From: Krasilnikovozyma curviuscula | Taxonomy: Eukaryota > Basidiomycota > Tremellomycetes > Cystofilobasidiales > Mrakiaceae | Direction: 5' to 3' | Assembly: GCA_014825775.1 (NCBI GenBank) | Contig: MVAQ01000059.1 | Location: 1 to 64,000, forward strand | Length of the DNA stretch: 64,000 bases | Part shown: piece by piece, positions 21,934 through 34,504 of the stretch | Layout: every line of letters begins with the position of its first letter | Position numbering within the stretch: position 1 is the first letter of the stretch | Position numbers and translations under genes: made by a program | The notes under the pieces: generated by a model | The model's input: only the letters and a program-made list of their open reading frames with translations | The model's database searches: none | Told to the model about the DNA's origin: nothing

Positions 21934-23541
21934 ATGTCGCCCACCTCCACTTTACAGTCACCGCAGTTTCTCCTCTGTCTCCCAGACGAAGTCCTCACAG
22001 AAGTCATCTCCAACATCCACCTCTCAGAAAATTCAAAAGGTACCTTCTGTGCATTATCACTTGTCAGCTGGAAACTGCGTCGACTATCGTTGCCAGCGGT
22101 ATTTCAGACCTTTGCTTGGGGTGCCCAGACAAGTAAAAAGAAGTTGCAACCGTTTGAATACTACGAGGGCTTCTTCAAACTAGTCTTGGGGAGTAAAGTA
22201 ATCTGTGACAGTATTCAGTGGGTGATATCTGGCGCATTCCCGCTCACGCACCCCGACTTACCAGCTTTTCATATTCGACAGGGACCTTACATTCGAGGCA
22301 GCAAAAGACCACTTTGTTCTACAGCCCCATGCAGTTCCACCTCTTCCTCTCTTAATCTCCTGGCAACTTGTCTTATCCAACGTTATTCTGATACTCCCCA
22401 ACTTACGAACCATCATCTGCCCGCTTTCCACCTCACCACAAGTCTCTCTCAGCGAAACAATCCTTTCTTTGATACAACGGCATCCCACTCTAGAATTGGT
22501 CCACATCCTATGGTTGCTACATTTGCCGTTCTACAAAGACTACGATGATGCAGTTTGGGAGCCCGCCAGTCTGACGGCCAAGATCTTCGTCGCCAACATC
22601 CCTCCGATCAAGCAGTCTTGCATAACCAAGTTTTTTACTCTTGAATCTGGGATCAGAATTAAAAATGTCGACTTCTCATCGTGGTCCTCGCCGACTTACG
22701 ACGAAGGTGGTCAACAACGGCTCTATAGTCAGATTATGGATATGATCAATGGTGGAACTCTCTCTCTTCTTCAACAACTCTCCATCGACTTTATTCAGCT
22801 GAAGTATATCTTCACACACTCGGCTACCTCACTCCCTATCGACATTCACGCCCTGCGCCAACTTGACATCCACGACCTCAGTCCGCTTTCTCCCTCAGAC
22901 CTTGACCTCTTCCACCACATCCCAGTCTTGCGTTGGGTACTTGGGTGCCATGCCCATATCGTTTCTGGACACAACGGCATCACAATCAAACACCTCTCTC
23001 TAGTGCGGGAGGACGAGAGCTGGAATCTCGTCAACCTGAGAGTGCACCATAGTCTCTGGGACGGTACAATGGCAATGGCCGTTACGGGTGCGCCGTGGGT
23101 CTGTGAGGGGGAAGAATTCTATATCGAGGGAGTGACGCTTTTGGGACTGGCTAGAGACCGAGTAGATACCGATCCTTCGGTAAGTTCCTGTCGATGAAGT
23201 AACTAACATCCCTTGTAACACTGATACGCATTTTGTCATTGTAGTACGCGGAAGTGATGCATTCCTTTGGCGGACTAGGAGATCTCCAGCTGAGCGTGAC
23301 GGTCCCAGACGGCCTTTTCACTCCCCGAATACCATCTTCCAGCACTTTAGCCCAGCACAAGACGAAGCGGCTGTACGCATGCATCTTTGAGCTCTGCGCT
23401 GTGCCATCTGTCAGTCGGCTGTGTATCGTGACAAGCAGGGGAGAAATTGTGCTGACAGACGGGGATACGGATGTCCATGAGTGGAAGAACTCTAAGCTGT
23501 ATGAGAAGACGTTTGGAGGCGTTTATCCTTATCGATACTGA
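21934..23541 (+). CDS. F-box protein, first copy
   Basis: Three exons (21934-22197, 22265-23179, 23245-23541) join in phase 0 to 491 residues. Residues about 10-50 form an F-box: SPQFLLCLPDEVLTEVISNI followed by LVSWKLRRLSLPAVFQTFAW. The rest is a weakly conserved leucine-rich body (LPNLRTIICPLS, RHPTLELVHILWLLHLPFY, LRQLDIHDLSPLSPSDLDLF) of the type seen in fungal F-box substrate receptors. It would bring an unknown target to an SCF ubiquitin ligase. A second protein of similar layout lies at 41192. It has no obvious tie to the metabolic neighbours. Confidence 0.75.
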
Positions 23542-23685
23542 GCCGGAGTTTAACAGAAGTTTACATCATATACAGTTTGTATTTTGATTCTTTTTCTAGA
23601 CGAAAAACAAATGGAGAAAGTGTGACAGCCTATAATGAACGGCTCATAACCTCGGCCTCATCTTCCCAGACTCGACCTGTTCACT

Positions 23686-25525
23686 TCAACTCGACCCTTT
23701 GAACTCATATCCAGCCTCCTTGAACGCCGCCTTGAGTGCTTCAAAGAGCGTGTCCAAGTCGCCTCTGCTCAGGTCAACAACAGACGTGCCCATGTGGCCG
23801 ATTCGGAAGTAGCGGGTCTTGATGTCCTTATGGATGCCAGCGGCAAGGACCACTAGAACAATTTCACTGTCAGGCAGGCAAGAAACGAGATTGAGAGTCT
23901 GGATGAACGCACCTTGTCTTTTAGCCAGCTTAGGCAAGACATCGGGAGCCTGTAAACCAGTTGGGAAATATACAGCCGACATGCCGTTGGCAGCGAGAGC
24001 TCTTGATTTAGTGACGAGCTTGAGACCGAGCTCCTTCTCTACGAAGTCTTTCACTCTTGTGGATGCAGAGACGTGGGCTTCAAAGCGCTGGGCGATGGAG
24101 AGAGTGGAGGACTTAGTGATGATGTCTAGAGACTTGTTGAGTGCGTAAATGAGTTGGACAGGTGCTGTAGCAATGAAAGCCCCGTCAGAAAAGGAAAACA
24201 CCTCGAACTGGGAAGGATTTGACTCACGAGTAGCGAAGTATGGGACAACAGCCCCGCCAGCTTCGTATCCTCGCATCACCGGGAGCCATTTCCTCCAGTT
24301 GGCGAAGTAAGCCTTGACTTTGGACTTCCTCTCTTCCTCAACGTACTTGATCGCTCGTTGTGAGATCATACAGATGGAGAGACCTGCTGGGACTCCGACA
24401 CCTTTTTGAGAAGCTGAGAGACAAAGATCGATTTGGAGGGTGTCGAAAGGGATGGGTTCAGATGCCAGGGCGCAGACGGCGTCAAGGACAATCTGGAGGA
24501 GTCACCAGAGTGAGCAAGAGGTGCGCTACCAAACAGAGTGGATACTCACAAAACTGTCTGGACTGTGCTTCTTGATGACAGCAACTAACTCAGCAACAGG
24601 AGCCAAGACACCGGTGGAAGTGTCAACATGGGTTATGGTGATGGCCTTGTATTTAGTTCCCTCTTGGGCCAGCTTGGCGTCGAGTTCTTGTGGGGTTACT
24701 GAGGAACCTGGTTCGCTACATCTAAGCCAATCTACATCAACGCCGTACGCTTCAAAGCACTGTGAGGGATAGAAATGGTAGTGTTAGCATTCGGATCGAA
24801 GAACCGTCAGCAGAAAATGGTAGTAATAAACTCGCCTCTCCAAAGCTATCAGCAAAGTAACCATTGTTGAGAACGAGAACTTTGTCGCCTTCTTCGCAGA
24901 GGTTAGCTGCAGCCTGATCCCATCCAAGAGTTCCTGAACCAGCGACGACGAGAGGCTGGGAGCCAGAGGAAGCTGGCGATTCGAAGAGGACACGGAGAGA
25001 CTTGAGGGCTGAGCTGAAGGTAGAGATGAACTGGGGAGCGGTATGGCCTACAGATGGGTGGGAGTTTGCTTCAAGGACCTGCGAAGAGCGAGGGAGGAAT
25101 GGTCAGTGATGCTGAGAAGTATTCTGTGGTGGAGAAGGGCATTATAGATGGGGGCTTGACGCCAAAGACAACACACTGTGCAGATAGGATTGCTACTCAC
25201 TGCTGAGTCGAACTCAATGGGACCTGGGATACTGTTCAAGATGGAAAAGTAAAGTCAGAGCTGCAATGAACGGTTTCCGACTAGGGAAAAAGGCAAACAG
25301 GAGCAAGCTATCCACACAAAGTAAAAGTCAGACAATGCAGCTCTAGGGTGTTAGAACCTTTGGGGTTTGAACTTACTTGTGCGTCTCAGCCTGCGTTATC
25401 AGCCAAAAAAAAGATAGCAAGATTGTGGGGAACACACATAGTCAGCGCAAAAGAGTAAAGAGGTTGAACAGTGTGACGTCGTCCTGTTGTAAAGATTAGG
25501 AAAACATGAACACGAAGCGTACCAT
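23686..25525 (-). CDS. alanine-glyoxylate / serine-pyruvate type aminotransferase (class V)
   Basis: The chosen start is ATG 25525-25523, followed at once by an intron (gtacgc). A 14-nt exon (25390-25377) and a 31-nt exon (25231-25201) then give MAETHNIPGPIEFDSA. The next exon, from 25078, continues VLEANSHPSVGHTAPQFIST. Class V landmarks are VVAGSGTLGWDQAAANLCEE, THVDTSTGVLAP, VLDAVCALASEPI and the PLP-lysine motif SASQKGVGVPAGLS. The C-terminus carries RIGHMG and ends YEFKGSS, without a peroxisomal SKL. It would transaminate glyoxylate to glycine, with alanine or serine as donor. The start was preferred because IPGPIEFD normally lies a few residues from the N-terminus. Its job fits the glyoxylate-producing neighbours. 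Confidence 0.88.
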
Positions 25526-25911
25526 AATGAATCTGATAGAGAAATTTGGTTTGAGAGGAAAACTCAAGTGGGGGTTTTTTTTCCTCGAGGTCGATTCGCG
25601 CTGCTAGAGCGCCGGTCTTTCGGAAATCATTTTCAGAGCTTCCTTTGAGCATGATGCCACCAACTCTGAAGCAGTACTTGTGTTAAAGAAGTTTGCAAGG
25701 CTAAAGTACAGCCTAGGGCTGTTTCCCTTAGATTAACCTGAAGCATCGAACAGGTGTGCCGCATTCCGAAACATGCAATAGATAAGTTCTACAGGAAATA
25801 TAAGTCTATACAAAACTGACAACGTGAAAATACATCAATACTGGAGGTTGGTGAAGGATTTTTGATAGATCGTAAGAAAATTCGTCGCAACTCGTACTAG
25901 CGCATCACTTT
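25526..25911. other. intergenic region upstream of the aminotransferase
   Basis: The 386 bp hold no gene. A CCG-N6-CGG pair lies at 25612-25623. Confidence 0.45.
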
Positions 25912-28410
25912 TCAACGCCTGGCATTACCATGCATTTGAATCCCAATCACCCCTTCTTCAACAGCCATGTCATCGTCACCCACCGTTCCCAACCTTGCAG
26001 CACCACCAGAGGAACTCATCGCGTGCCCTTGCCTAACGCCAAAAGCGACACACCCTGAGACCAGCGCGACGAAGACCATGGCCATCCACCAGAGGTGACC
26101 ACCTAGTATCTGCTGCTCTTGGGACCATGCGAAGAGAGATGACACGGCAGCGGGACCGATGAACCTCGACAGTGCACCTGCCATCGACGAGATGCCGTTC
26201 ACTTTGCCCAACGCGGAGCGTGACGGTGATGCTGCGTTGACGAGGATCATGATCACTAGTGTCGATCAGTTGAGAACATGAGCTTCAGGAAGTTAACAAT
26301 TAGTTGGAGATTAAAGGTTCCGCTTACGAGCATTCGCCAACCCAAATACTACACTCAGCCCCAACACACCTGCGACACCCATCCAAACGCCCCAAGTCAC
26401 GATTCCATTTCCACTGCCCTGAACCTGCGCGATCCAGTTGGCAATAGGGTACATGAGGAAGATGAGAACCCAACCAAGGTTGAGAATACGGTACAGAGGT
26501 ACTACGCCGAATTTGTTCTGTAAAGGTGGGAGAAGGAGGAGTTGGCCTACAATAGTGAAGACGCCTGAGATGGAGAGGGATGTTCCAATTTGAGAAGCCT
26601 ATGGTATATTGTCAGTGCGAATCGTAAAAAGTAAGAAATGGAGGCAGAGTGAATGCGAGACCTACCGACATGCCTAATCCACCACCGTTCACAGGGGAGT
26701 AGCAGACGAGCAAAAATACGGCACCCGAGGCACCGGTGACAAGACTGTACATGAAAAGACTCGCGACGACCCACTTGACGGTATCGATCTTCAGGAGACT
26801 GCCAAAAGTGTGCACGTCGTCCTCGAAGCCTGCGCCGATGCTCTCCAGCGAGTCGCGCTCTTCGTAGTCTGAGGATTCAGATTTTCGAGAGAGGAAAGGT
26901 GTTGAGGACGACACGCTGTCATTCTTAAATCGGTGGGTCTGCTGAATACGTGTGAAGGGCGAGGATGGTGATTTAGATGTTGACGGTGAGGGTGAAGGTG
27001 GCTCGAGGGGGATGTATGTCGACCTTTGTTGAGGAGTCATTGCTGAAGGAAGGGACTAATTTCGAGAAGAAGCGACTTGGTCAATAAACTGTGGCTTGCG
27101 CCGTGATTGGAGAACAGAATGAACCGGTAGGGTTTGAGAAGAAGGAGACATACCTCTTCAAGGAAGAAGAACGCGAACAGTATCTTCAACACGAAATCCC
27201 AAATCGTTAATTTCCCCTCCCCCACTCATGAATGAAGAAAACAAGATCGACACTCACGCTCAACACCGTGATTCCTGCACTAACCAGACACGGTAGTAAG
27301 AACGGATACCCGCCGTCCTGACTCAAAATGCCCCACCGCTCTTTGTCGCCAAAGATATGTGGGTAGCGTTCTACCGGATGTGAAAGGAATCCTCCTAACG
27401 CAGAGCCTAGGATTGAGCCTGTGGTCCAGACGAGACCGTACCTACCAGAGAGCCACAAAGCAGCACAAATGGTGTGAAAGGCGGTCAGTAACAAAGATTC
27501 AGGAGAGAAGAAGAAGAGATGAGAATGTTTACAGTGGGAATGCGATCCCTTCGTTACTTTTGTCGGTGATGTCTCCTAGCGACGCTTTCACAACAGCAAC
27601 ATTTCCATTCAATGCACCATTCAAGCAGCGGGTAACGATTAGCATAAAAAAGCTATTAATCGGTAATTTGATGACGAACAGATCGGAAATTAGTGGCAAG
27701 GACAGAGAGGAGGGATAGTATTGCGAAGACCTACTTTCTAGAGAAACCAAAGAGGGCACCAGAGACAGTCACGCCTGCGATCGTAGTAAAAGGAAAATTA
27801 GAACTCGAGCAGAGGGAAGTAGTTGAGGGTTGTGGAATTAAATCTATGGATGGAAGGAGATCGACGCACCTATCAGACCCATAAGTATGACCGGCCTTCT
27901 ACCCCATCGATCTGACAAACTACCCCAATCTACAGATTTGCAATATCTTCAGTACTATCTCTTTGAACTACTAGTAAGCAACAATCCTGGACTTACGGTA
28001 CACTGTAAAGAATTGCACACCAGCGAACAGGCTCTCGACCAGCCCCGAGTAGAAGCCAACATTACCGGGCGAAGTGATGTGGAGCTCGGCAATCATTTCA
28101 TTGATAAATGGAAATATGAGAGTGTAATTGCTGTAAGGTAAGAGGAACGTAGAACGACGACAAGGTTAGTTGGGGAGAGAAGGGGTAAGCTCGGCAGCGC
28201 TATTTGCATACATTGGTTCGGCTGTTTCTCGCACAAAACGGAGCATATAAGTGTGATATTTTCTAAATAGCAGTAGATGCGTGGGATATTCTCACCTAGT
28301 CGTACAAAACACAAAATGATCAACTGTCTCCACGGCAGCGGCGTCGCCCCAGGCAAGTTGTACGTAGGGATGTACTGGCTGACTCTTCGTATGAACGACG
28401 AAGGACCCAT
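25912..28410 (-). CDS. MFS transporter (TetA/ZIF1-like drug or metal-chelate branch)
   Basis: The protein starts [20 protein letters not shown] at ATG 28410. After [14 protein letters not shown] the exons give [18 protein letters not shown] and the MFS motif A loop [38 protein letters not shown] and [20 protein letters not shown] (motif C type) follow. A long Ser/Pro-rich central loop ([14 protein letters not shown]) separates the two halves. The second half includes INGxxG-like [18 protein letters not shown]. It ends with an acidic tail, [11 protein letters not shown]. The layout matches YCR023C/zinc-induced-facilitator-like proton antiporters, not sugar porters. The substrate is unknown. 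About eight exons are needed. Confidence 0.82.
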
Positions 28411-30112
28411 CTTGAGGAGGAGCGTTATCTTTTACTGCAGGCTTTGAGAGACATGAGATAGGAAAAAGAAGGAAGGGCTAAGTCAGCCTTCGATCGCGAT
28501 GACCAAATCGTTTTCAGACTCAGTTAGTTGAGAGGCGTACACGTTCGAGCAGAGTGGTTGGTGTATGGAAGCCAGCTTGATAGAATTTTGTTATTGGAGA
28601 CTGTAGTAGTGTGCAAGATTTGTACTACTCCGAAAACTGGCGTCACACAGCGAAAAATTGGGGGACGGGGAGGGGAGGAAGGGGCTGGAGGTGGTGCTTA
28701 TCTGACTCGATCGGGCTGTGATGAGGATCTTCTCAAAGACTTTCCGTTGCTTCCTTAATGACTTTCCCTGATGCTTTATCTTCTGGTTTGATTGGAGGTG
28801 AGATACAGGAAATGGGGTGTTAGGGAATCGAGTCAAATTTGCCAATCGGTTCAGTCCGGAGGCTGCCTGACGGCTTCTAATTAAAAAAAGAGCGTCGTAT
28901 CTCAAGCGTCATTGATGTTCGCACTGCGATCTTTCTTGCCCAACTTTCGCGCTGGACTCTTCAGAGACGAGACGGAGGGTTGTCAAGAGAGTCTGTGCTG
29001 ATTGCGATGTGAAAGGGTGATATGAGACGGTAGGTAGCGGCGGTAAATTGCGGTAAACGAACCAGAGGACTGGGAAAGACACAACAGAAAGCAGCGTAGA
29101 TTGAAGCGTTTCAAATCCATAAAGACTTAGGACAGTTCGACAACAAAGGGGTTACCATTTACAAAAGAAACTATAGTTTACGCTGTATGGTTGCAGATGA
29201 GCGTGAGATGTACATCACAAGATTCGAAGACTGAACGGTACCTGGTACCGCAGAGCTAGCAAAGAGTCGCGACTTAAAGATCTCAGAGTAGCTTTCATTT
29301 ACCTCTTTGTTACGGATATGAAGTAAATTCTACAGAAAATCAGCAAGTAGCCTGCAAACCGATCCGTGTCAAAATGAAAACACGACTCCCTCGTACAGCA
29401 GAAGTTCTTCTTTTGATAGTCTCCTTAGCCGTCTTCAGACTGAGTCATAGATATTTTTTGATTTATTGATCAGTGTAAGCAGTGATATCAAAGTCAGTAG
29501 AAGAGGATTCTCTCCGCAGTTGCGCCGACGTTCGGTATCTGAACGAAAGATAACTTTGTCTCCAGACGTACTACCACATCGCGTATGTTGCTCTTGTCTT
29601 TCTGCATTTCAAAATTCAAAAGTGATATGGTGTATGATCGCCTCTTTACGTTTGTGTCGTTTACTACGAATACTATCTTTTCAGTTAGATATGTCCGGTC
29701 AACGCACCTCGTATCTTATCATCGGACCGTCGAGATACGATCTTCTACCTGGAAGTACCTTTATCTACGTGTCATCTTACTTAGGATCTCTGGTAAGAGA
29801 AGTGAGGAATGTTGAACACCGTGGACCCTGCTCCCAGAGGTGTAAACATCTACGAGATACCATTCTCATCCCTACGAACTTCTGGCCTCAACTACACCCA
29901 AATCCCACATCATTTCATTTTCTGCCAATCCTTCAACGATGTCTTCTTAACTCACCAATTTTTTCATATTGTTTATATTTGTCTGAAATTTTTGCCTCAC
30001 TACCGCACCGTCTCTCCGAAAGCTGACATTTTCGTCCCGCAAACCCCTCCTCACCTCCAAAAGGGCTCTCTCCAGGTTTCGCAGGGGGATCAAGTTTAGG
30101 GTTATCCTCGTG
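28411..30112. other. 1.7 kb divergent intergenic region
   Basis: This region lies between the MFS start and the next Zn2Cys6 regulator. No gene is supported. Two copies of GCGGTAAA sit in tandem at 29039-29056. Confidence 0.5.
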
Positions 30113-33100
30113 ATGGACGCCAGCAATGCAGCGGGTCCCAGCAACAGGGCTGCCAACTTGAATGAGAATGGGAAGAGACCCAACGACGAACTGTCCAGCC
30201 AGCAGGGTCAGCCTGGGGTGAATGACAATCCATCCAATGTCAAGACTGAAATTGTCGTCAAGACCATCAACAGGACAACGTGAGTTATCACTCTTTATTC
30301 CTCTTGTCTCTATGTGGTTTAACCTTCCCATTTGTCCAACTCTGACTTCTCCCGTCTTCTGCTGCCCCTCCCTGCTCGCTCGCTTGCCATCATCTTCCTT
30401 CCTCCCCCCCTCCTCCCTGGCGTCCCATCTAGTCGAGCTTGTGTGAGCTTCCCCATCATATACTGTCATATATTCTTCCTTTCCTTCTAGCTGCTGACAC
30501 TACTATTTCACTTCGTGTTCATGGTCGCTTTGCTGTCCCCATTACACTAAAAAAAAAACACCATATCGCTCACTTGAATGGCGTAGAACCACTGTCGAAA
30601 ACAAAAGGTTATTATCCCTCCTTCCATATTTTCTTTCTTTCTCCCATGCACTGACCTTTATAATTGTGATGTCATTAGATGAGGTGTATTGGTGCAGAAA
30701 ACCCACCCTGCAAACGATGCACCCACGCCGGGCTCGAATGCCTCTTCGAGAAACCTTCTCGCCAACTAGGAAACGCAGCGGGTGGGACCAACTCAAGCGT
30801 CGACGAAGAGCGCTTCAAAGCTCTCGAGAGCCAGGTGGGAGAGATTGGGAGAGGTATGAGGGAGTTGGTCAATGCCTTCCGGGGCGTCATTTCGAGTCCG
30901 GATACCACTGGGTCGGCGGGCTCGTCTGGAGGTCCTGCCGCCGCTGCTTCTTCAGCTGGGTTCAGCTCAAACATATATCTTTCAGGACTGAGTGGGATGG
31001 ATGACCGTTCAAATCCAGTTTCCAGAGGGATGGGCTCGACTAGTTCGCCATTCCAGCAGTCATTCGCAACAGACAACACTACAGCTCCATCACCTTATCC
31101 ACTCAATCATCCGCTGCCGATGATATCACATGAATCACCATCTACCTCCTCTGTTTCATCGCATTCACTAGGGCACGGCAGCAGCCAAGGTCAGCAGCAA
31201 CAACCACACCTACCACCGGCAAATCCGTTTGCTTTGCCTTCTCAGCCTGCATCTGTCCAGCACCCCATGGCAAGAGGTTACTCTCCAAGCGCGTTCCACT
31301 CTTCGTCGTTGCACCAAGATTCGTCGCCAGAGCAACACATGACGGGGTCGACCTCGACGCGCCTAACGCACCCGAGTTCAGGGATCCGTCAATCCCCCTA
31401 TCCGATCCCACCACCGTTACCGTCTTCCCTCACCCGAAGGACGTCAAGCATAACTGTGTCCAACACATCTCTGAATGCCCTTCCCCCACCCCCACTCTCC
31501 ACCTCGCCGTCTCATACCTTGAGCCAGCACAGCCGCCGCCTGAGCCTCACCTCGAACGTGCCCCATAGCCAGCACAACCAGCAACAGCAGCCGTCGGGTG
31601 CGACAACTCCCGCAGGATCAGAAGACGGCGACGGTGACTTACCTGCGTTCTTCGCGTCTGCGCCGCTGGCGTCGATGCAGTCCATCTCTGGCCTGCGCGA
31701 GAACGCGCTCGACAAGCCCGTTGCGTCATCCAGCTTAACCTCTGCCGAGCGGCCCGTAAATGCAAACAAGGAGATTACCAACGGGGGTGGGGCAGCGGAT
31801 GAGATAGGCGGCGAGAGGGGCAAGAAGAGAGTCAAGTTTGAGCATGGCAGCCAAGAGGAGGATGGAAGTGGTATCACTGCTGATGGAGGGAGGAGCGAGG
31901 GTGTCGATCAGGTTGATGGGTTAATGCTGCTTGCTGAGGCTGGAGGAAAAAAGAAACCTCAAGGTTGGAGCTTAGGGGGGGAGAAGAAGGACGATGATGG
32001 GTTAAGGCTGAGAAAAGGGTAAGACGATTGACCTTGACTTCAACATGGTGCTGTTTACTGATTATATTTTTGTTCTCATTTAGAACGCATATGTTTCCGG
32101 ACTGTCTGAGCGTTGGAATCGTTACCGAAGAAGAAGCCCAGAATTTTTTCAACATGCACGTTTTCTCCTCTTCTCCTTGTTTATGTTCCTATCTTCCCTG
32201 ACAACTTTCTTCACAGATTCTGGTCTGGCTCCTCTCGATTTCTGGCAGTTTTTTCACCGACGTATGACACTTACCAGTCCCTCCGCTTGCGCTCGCCCTT
32301 CTCTTTCTCTGCCATCTGCATGGTCGGCAGCCGTGTCAGCGACGGTGGTGGACCAGTATCAGAACTTCAAAAGAGACTGTGGAGACACGTCAAGGGAATC
32401 AGTATGGAGACTTTGTTCAGTACGACGACGAGGGTTGAAGCGATTCAAGCTACCAGTACGTTGGCTGCCGAATTCACAAGTCGGATGATGCTTACTAAGA
32501 CGTTTTACAGTTCTGCTTGCTGGATGGAACGACTCTGGATGGCTCATCGGTGGTCATGCCGTCCGCATGGCGTTTGATCTGGGTGCTCATAAAGCATTCA
32601 TGAAGCTCGTCCAGACGGGTATGGGTAAAGGAAAGAGTGAGAAGGAGCTGGAGGCTGAGAGGGGACTAGTCATTCAAGCGCGAGTCTGGTTCTGTCTTTA
32701 CCTCGTTGAGCATCAGTGAGCCTTTCATCAATTTGAATGCTTCCGCTGTATCTAATCTTCGGATTCATTACAGGATGTCTTACGGCAATGGGCGGCCACC
32801 GATTGTCAGAGAGGATGAAACAATCATGAGATGCAGAGAGTTCCTGAACCACCCGCTATCCATCGAAACCGACAGTCGACTAGTATCTACAGTAGTAGGT
32901 TTCTACAACCATTCTTGAGTTTGTAGTTCATGAAATCCTGACATGATGACATCTCCAGGAGCTAATGGCGATTCGAGCGCCTCTCCACCTCGAGCTCTCA
33001 AATCTGCCTGAAGACCAGCCAATTGACAGCAGTACAATTGGAAGACTACAACAAGCTAACCTTCAGCTCCAAAAATGGTACGATGAATGGGACGCCATTT

Positions 33101-34504
33101 TTGACCGTCGCCTCAAGGTGGACAAAGACAACTTCTATCGACAGAGTTTAATGTGGGTTGACAGGTTTTGCTTTGGTTGATACTTGAACCAGGAATTGAC
33201 TATTTTCCTTTCATATCATTTCTTAGGATTCAAAAAAGCTACGCTGAGCTTTTCCACAACTGTACTGCTCTCAGAGGCATCAGAGGACCTGGCGACATCA
33301 GGAAGATGACTCCTGATCAGAAGGTACCTCGCTGTTCATACTCTCATTCCAAATCGACCCATCCATTGATATTAATTGTAAATTTTAGGATCTTGCACTG
33401 CGAGCCCTGAGAAATGCTCAGACAGTAAGTGCGGAACCTTTTCTCTTGCCTTCCTTTTGCTGACTTACTTTTGTTTTAGTGCATCGCCATCTGCCTGCAA
33501 GGGTCGTACAGAGATGCATTAAAATACTCAGTTCATTACACGCACATCTGTGCTGCTTTCGCTGCTTCTCTACTAATCCGGATCGCTCGTCTCTTCCCAT
33601 CCGAACTGAACCTGAAACAAACAGCGAAGGATGTCGAGGCATTGACCAAAGTTCTAGCAGATGGTGAGTAGTCGTTTTGGAGATCCGACTTGTTTTCCAA
33701 ATCTGACGTGTCGTTTGGTTTTGTAGTTCCTGCTGGACGTTACGCTCGTTCTTTACGACTGATTCTACGAAAAGCTAGGAAAAACCACGTTATCCCACCT
33801 CCAAGTGTTGCGACTTCACCTAATCGAGCGGGCGCACAAATGTCTCTCCCCACTGTACCAGGCCATCCCCCTATCCAAACCACCACCAACAACACTGTCC
33901 CATTCTCGCCTTCCGCTTTCATCAACCCCGGCTCTTATGCAGCTAGTCCTTCCAATACAGCTGGAACATCTTCACCAGCTGCTCACAACTTCAACCCTCT
34001 CCTCTTTGGCACAACACCTAATATGGGCGGTCCAAGCAGCATGAACCCTGGTCCATCTAATTCATCCATCTCTAACGAAGAGTCTCCGCTTAGTAACGGA
34101 GAGTTCGGCATCAACGAAAATTTTGACTGGAATTTCGCCCATGAGATATTGGACAAGGTTGGAATTCCATTAAATGAAGGGGACCATATGCCCCTCTGGC
34201 TAAATGGCTCTGATTTCGGTCAGAATGAGATGTTAGCCAGTGGTGGGATGGAGAACTTCTTCTTACGTATGTTCGGTCTCCCTGCCCCAAATATTTTCAG
34301 CTCATTCTCATGACTCTTTCCCCCAATACAGCATCGGAAGTTGACAACATTCTCAACAACGGTGATGCGAACTATTTGGGAGGTTTCGCCCCTCCGCCAA
34401 CAGCAGATTCCACTGGTGCAGGTGACCATACTCAGCTGGATCCAAGCCAGCTCGGTGTAGCTAAGAACCAGGGCAACGCATTCGATGGGGAAGTTTGGTG
34501 GTAA
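30113..34504 (+). CDS. Zn2Cys6 transcription factor with micro-exon zinc cluster
   Basis: ATG 30113 opens MDASNAAGPSNRAANLNENG. Exon 1 ends at 30279. A 10-nt exon (30433-30442) and a 21-nt exon (30587-30607) lead to the long exon from 30679. Together they spell RACNHCRKQKMRCIGAENPP and then CKRCTHAGLEC, a textbook C-x2-C-x6-C-x7-C-x2-C-x6-C cluster. About 400 residues of Ser/Pro/Gln-rich low-complexity sequence follow. The middle-homology domain starts at FFNIFWSGSSRFLAVF, continues RLRSPFSFSAICMVGSRV and LLAGWNDSGWLIGGHAVRMA, then ARVWFCLYLVEHQMSYGNGR. The C-terminal part has Asn/Pro-rich activation-like sequence ending FDGEVWW. One intron (32156-32216) starts with GC. The regulated genes are unknown. 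Confidence 0.9.

Noticed and set aside
25612..25623. CCG-N6-CGG upstream of the aminotransferase as an operator
   Set aside because: A six-base match with free spacing is expected by chance in several gaps; it shares no flanking bases with the cluster element.
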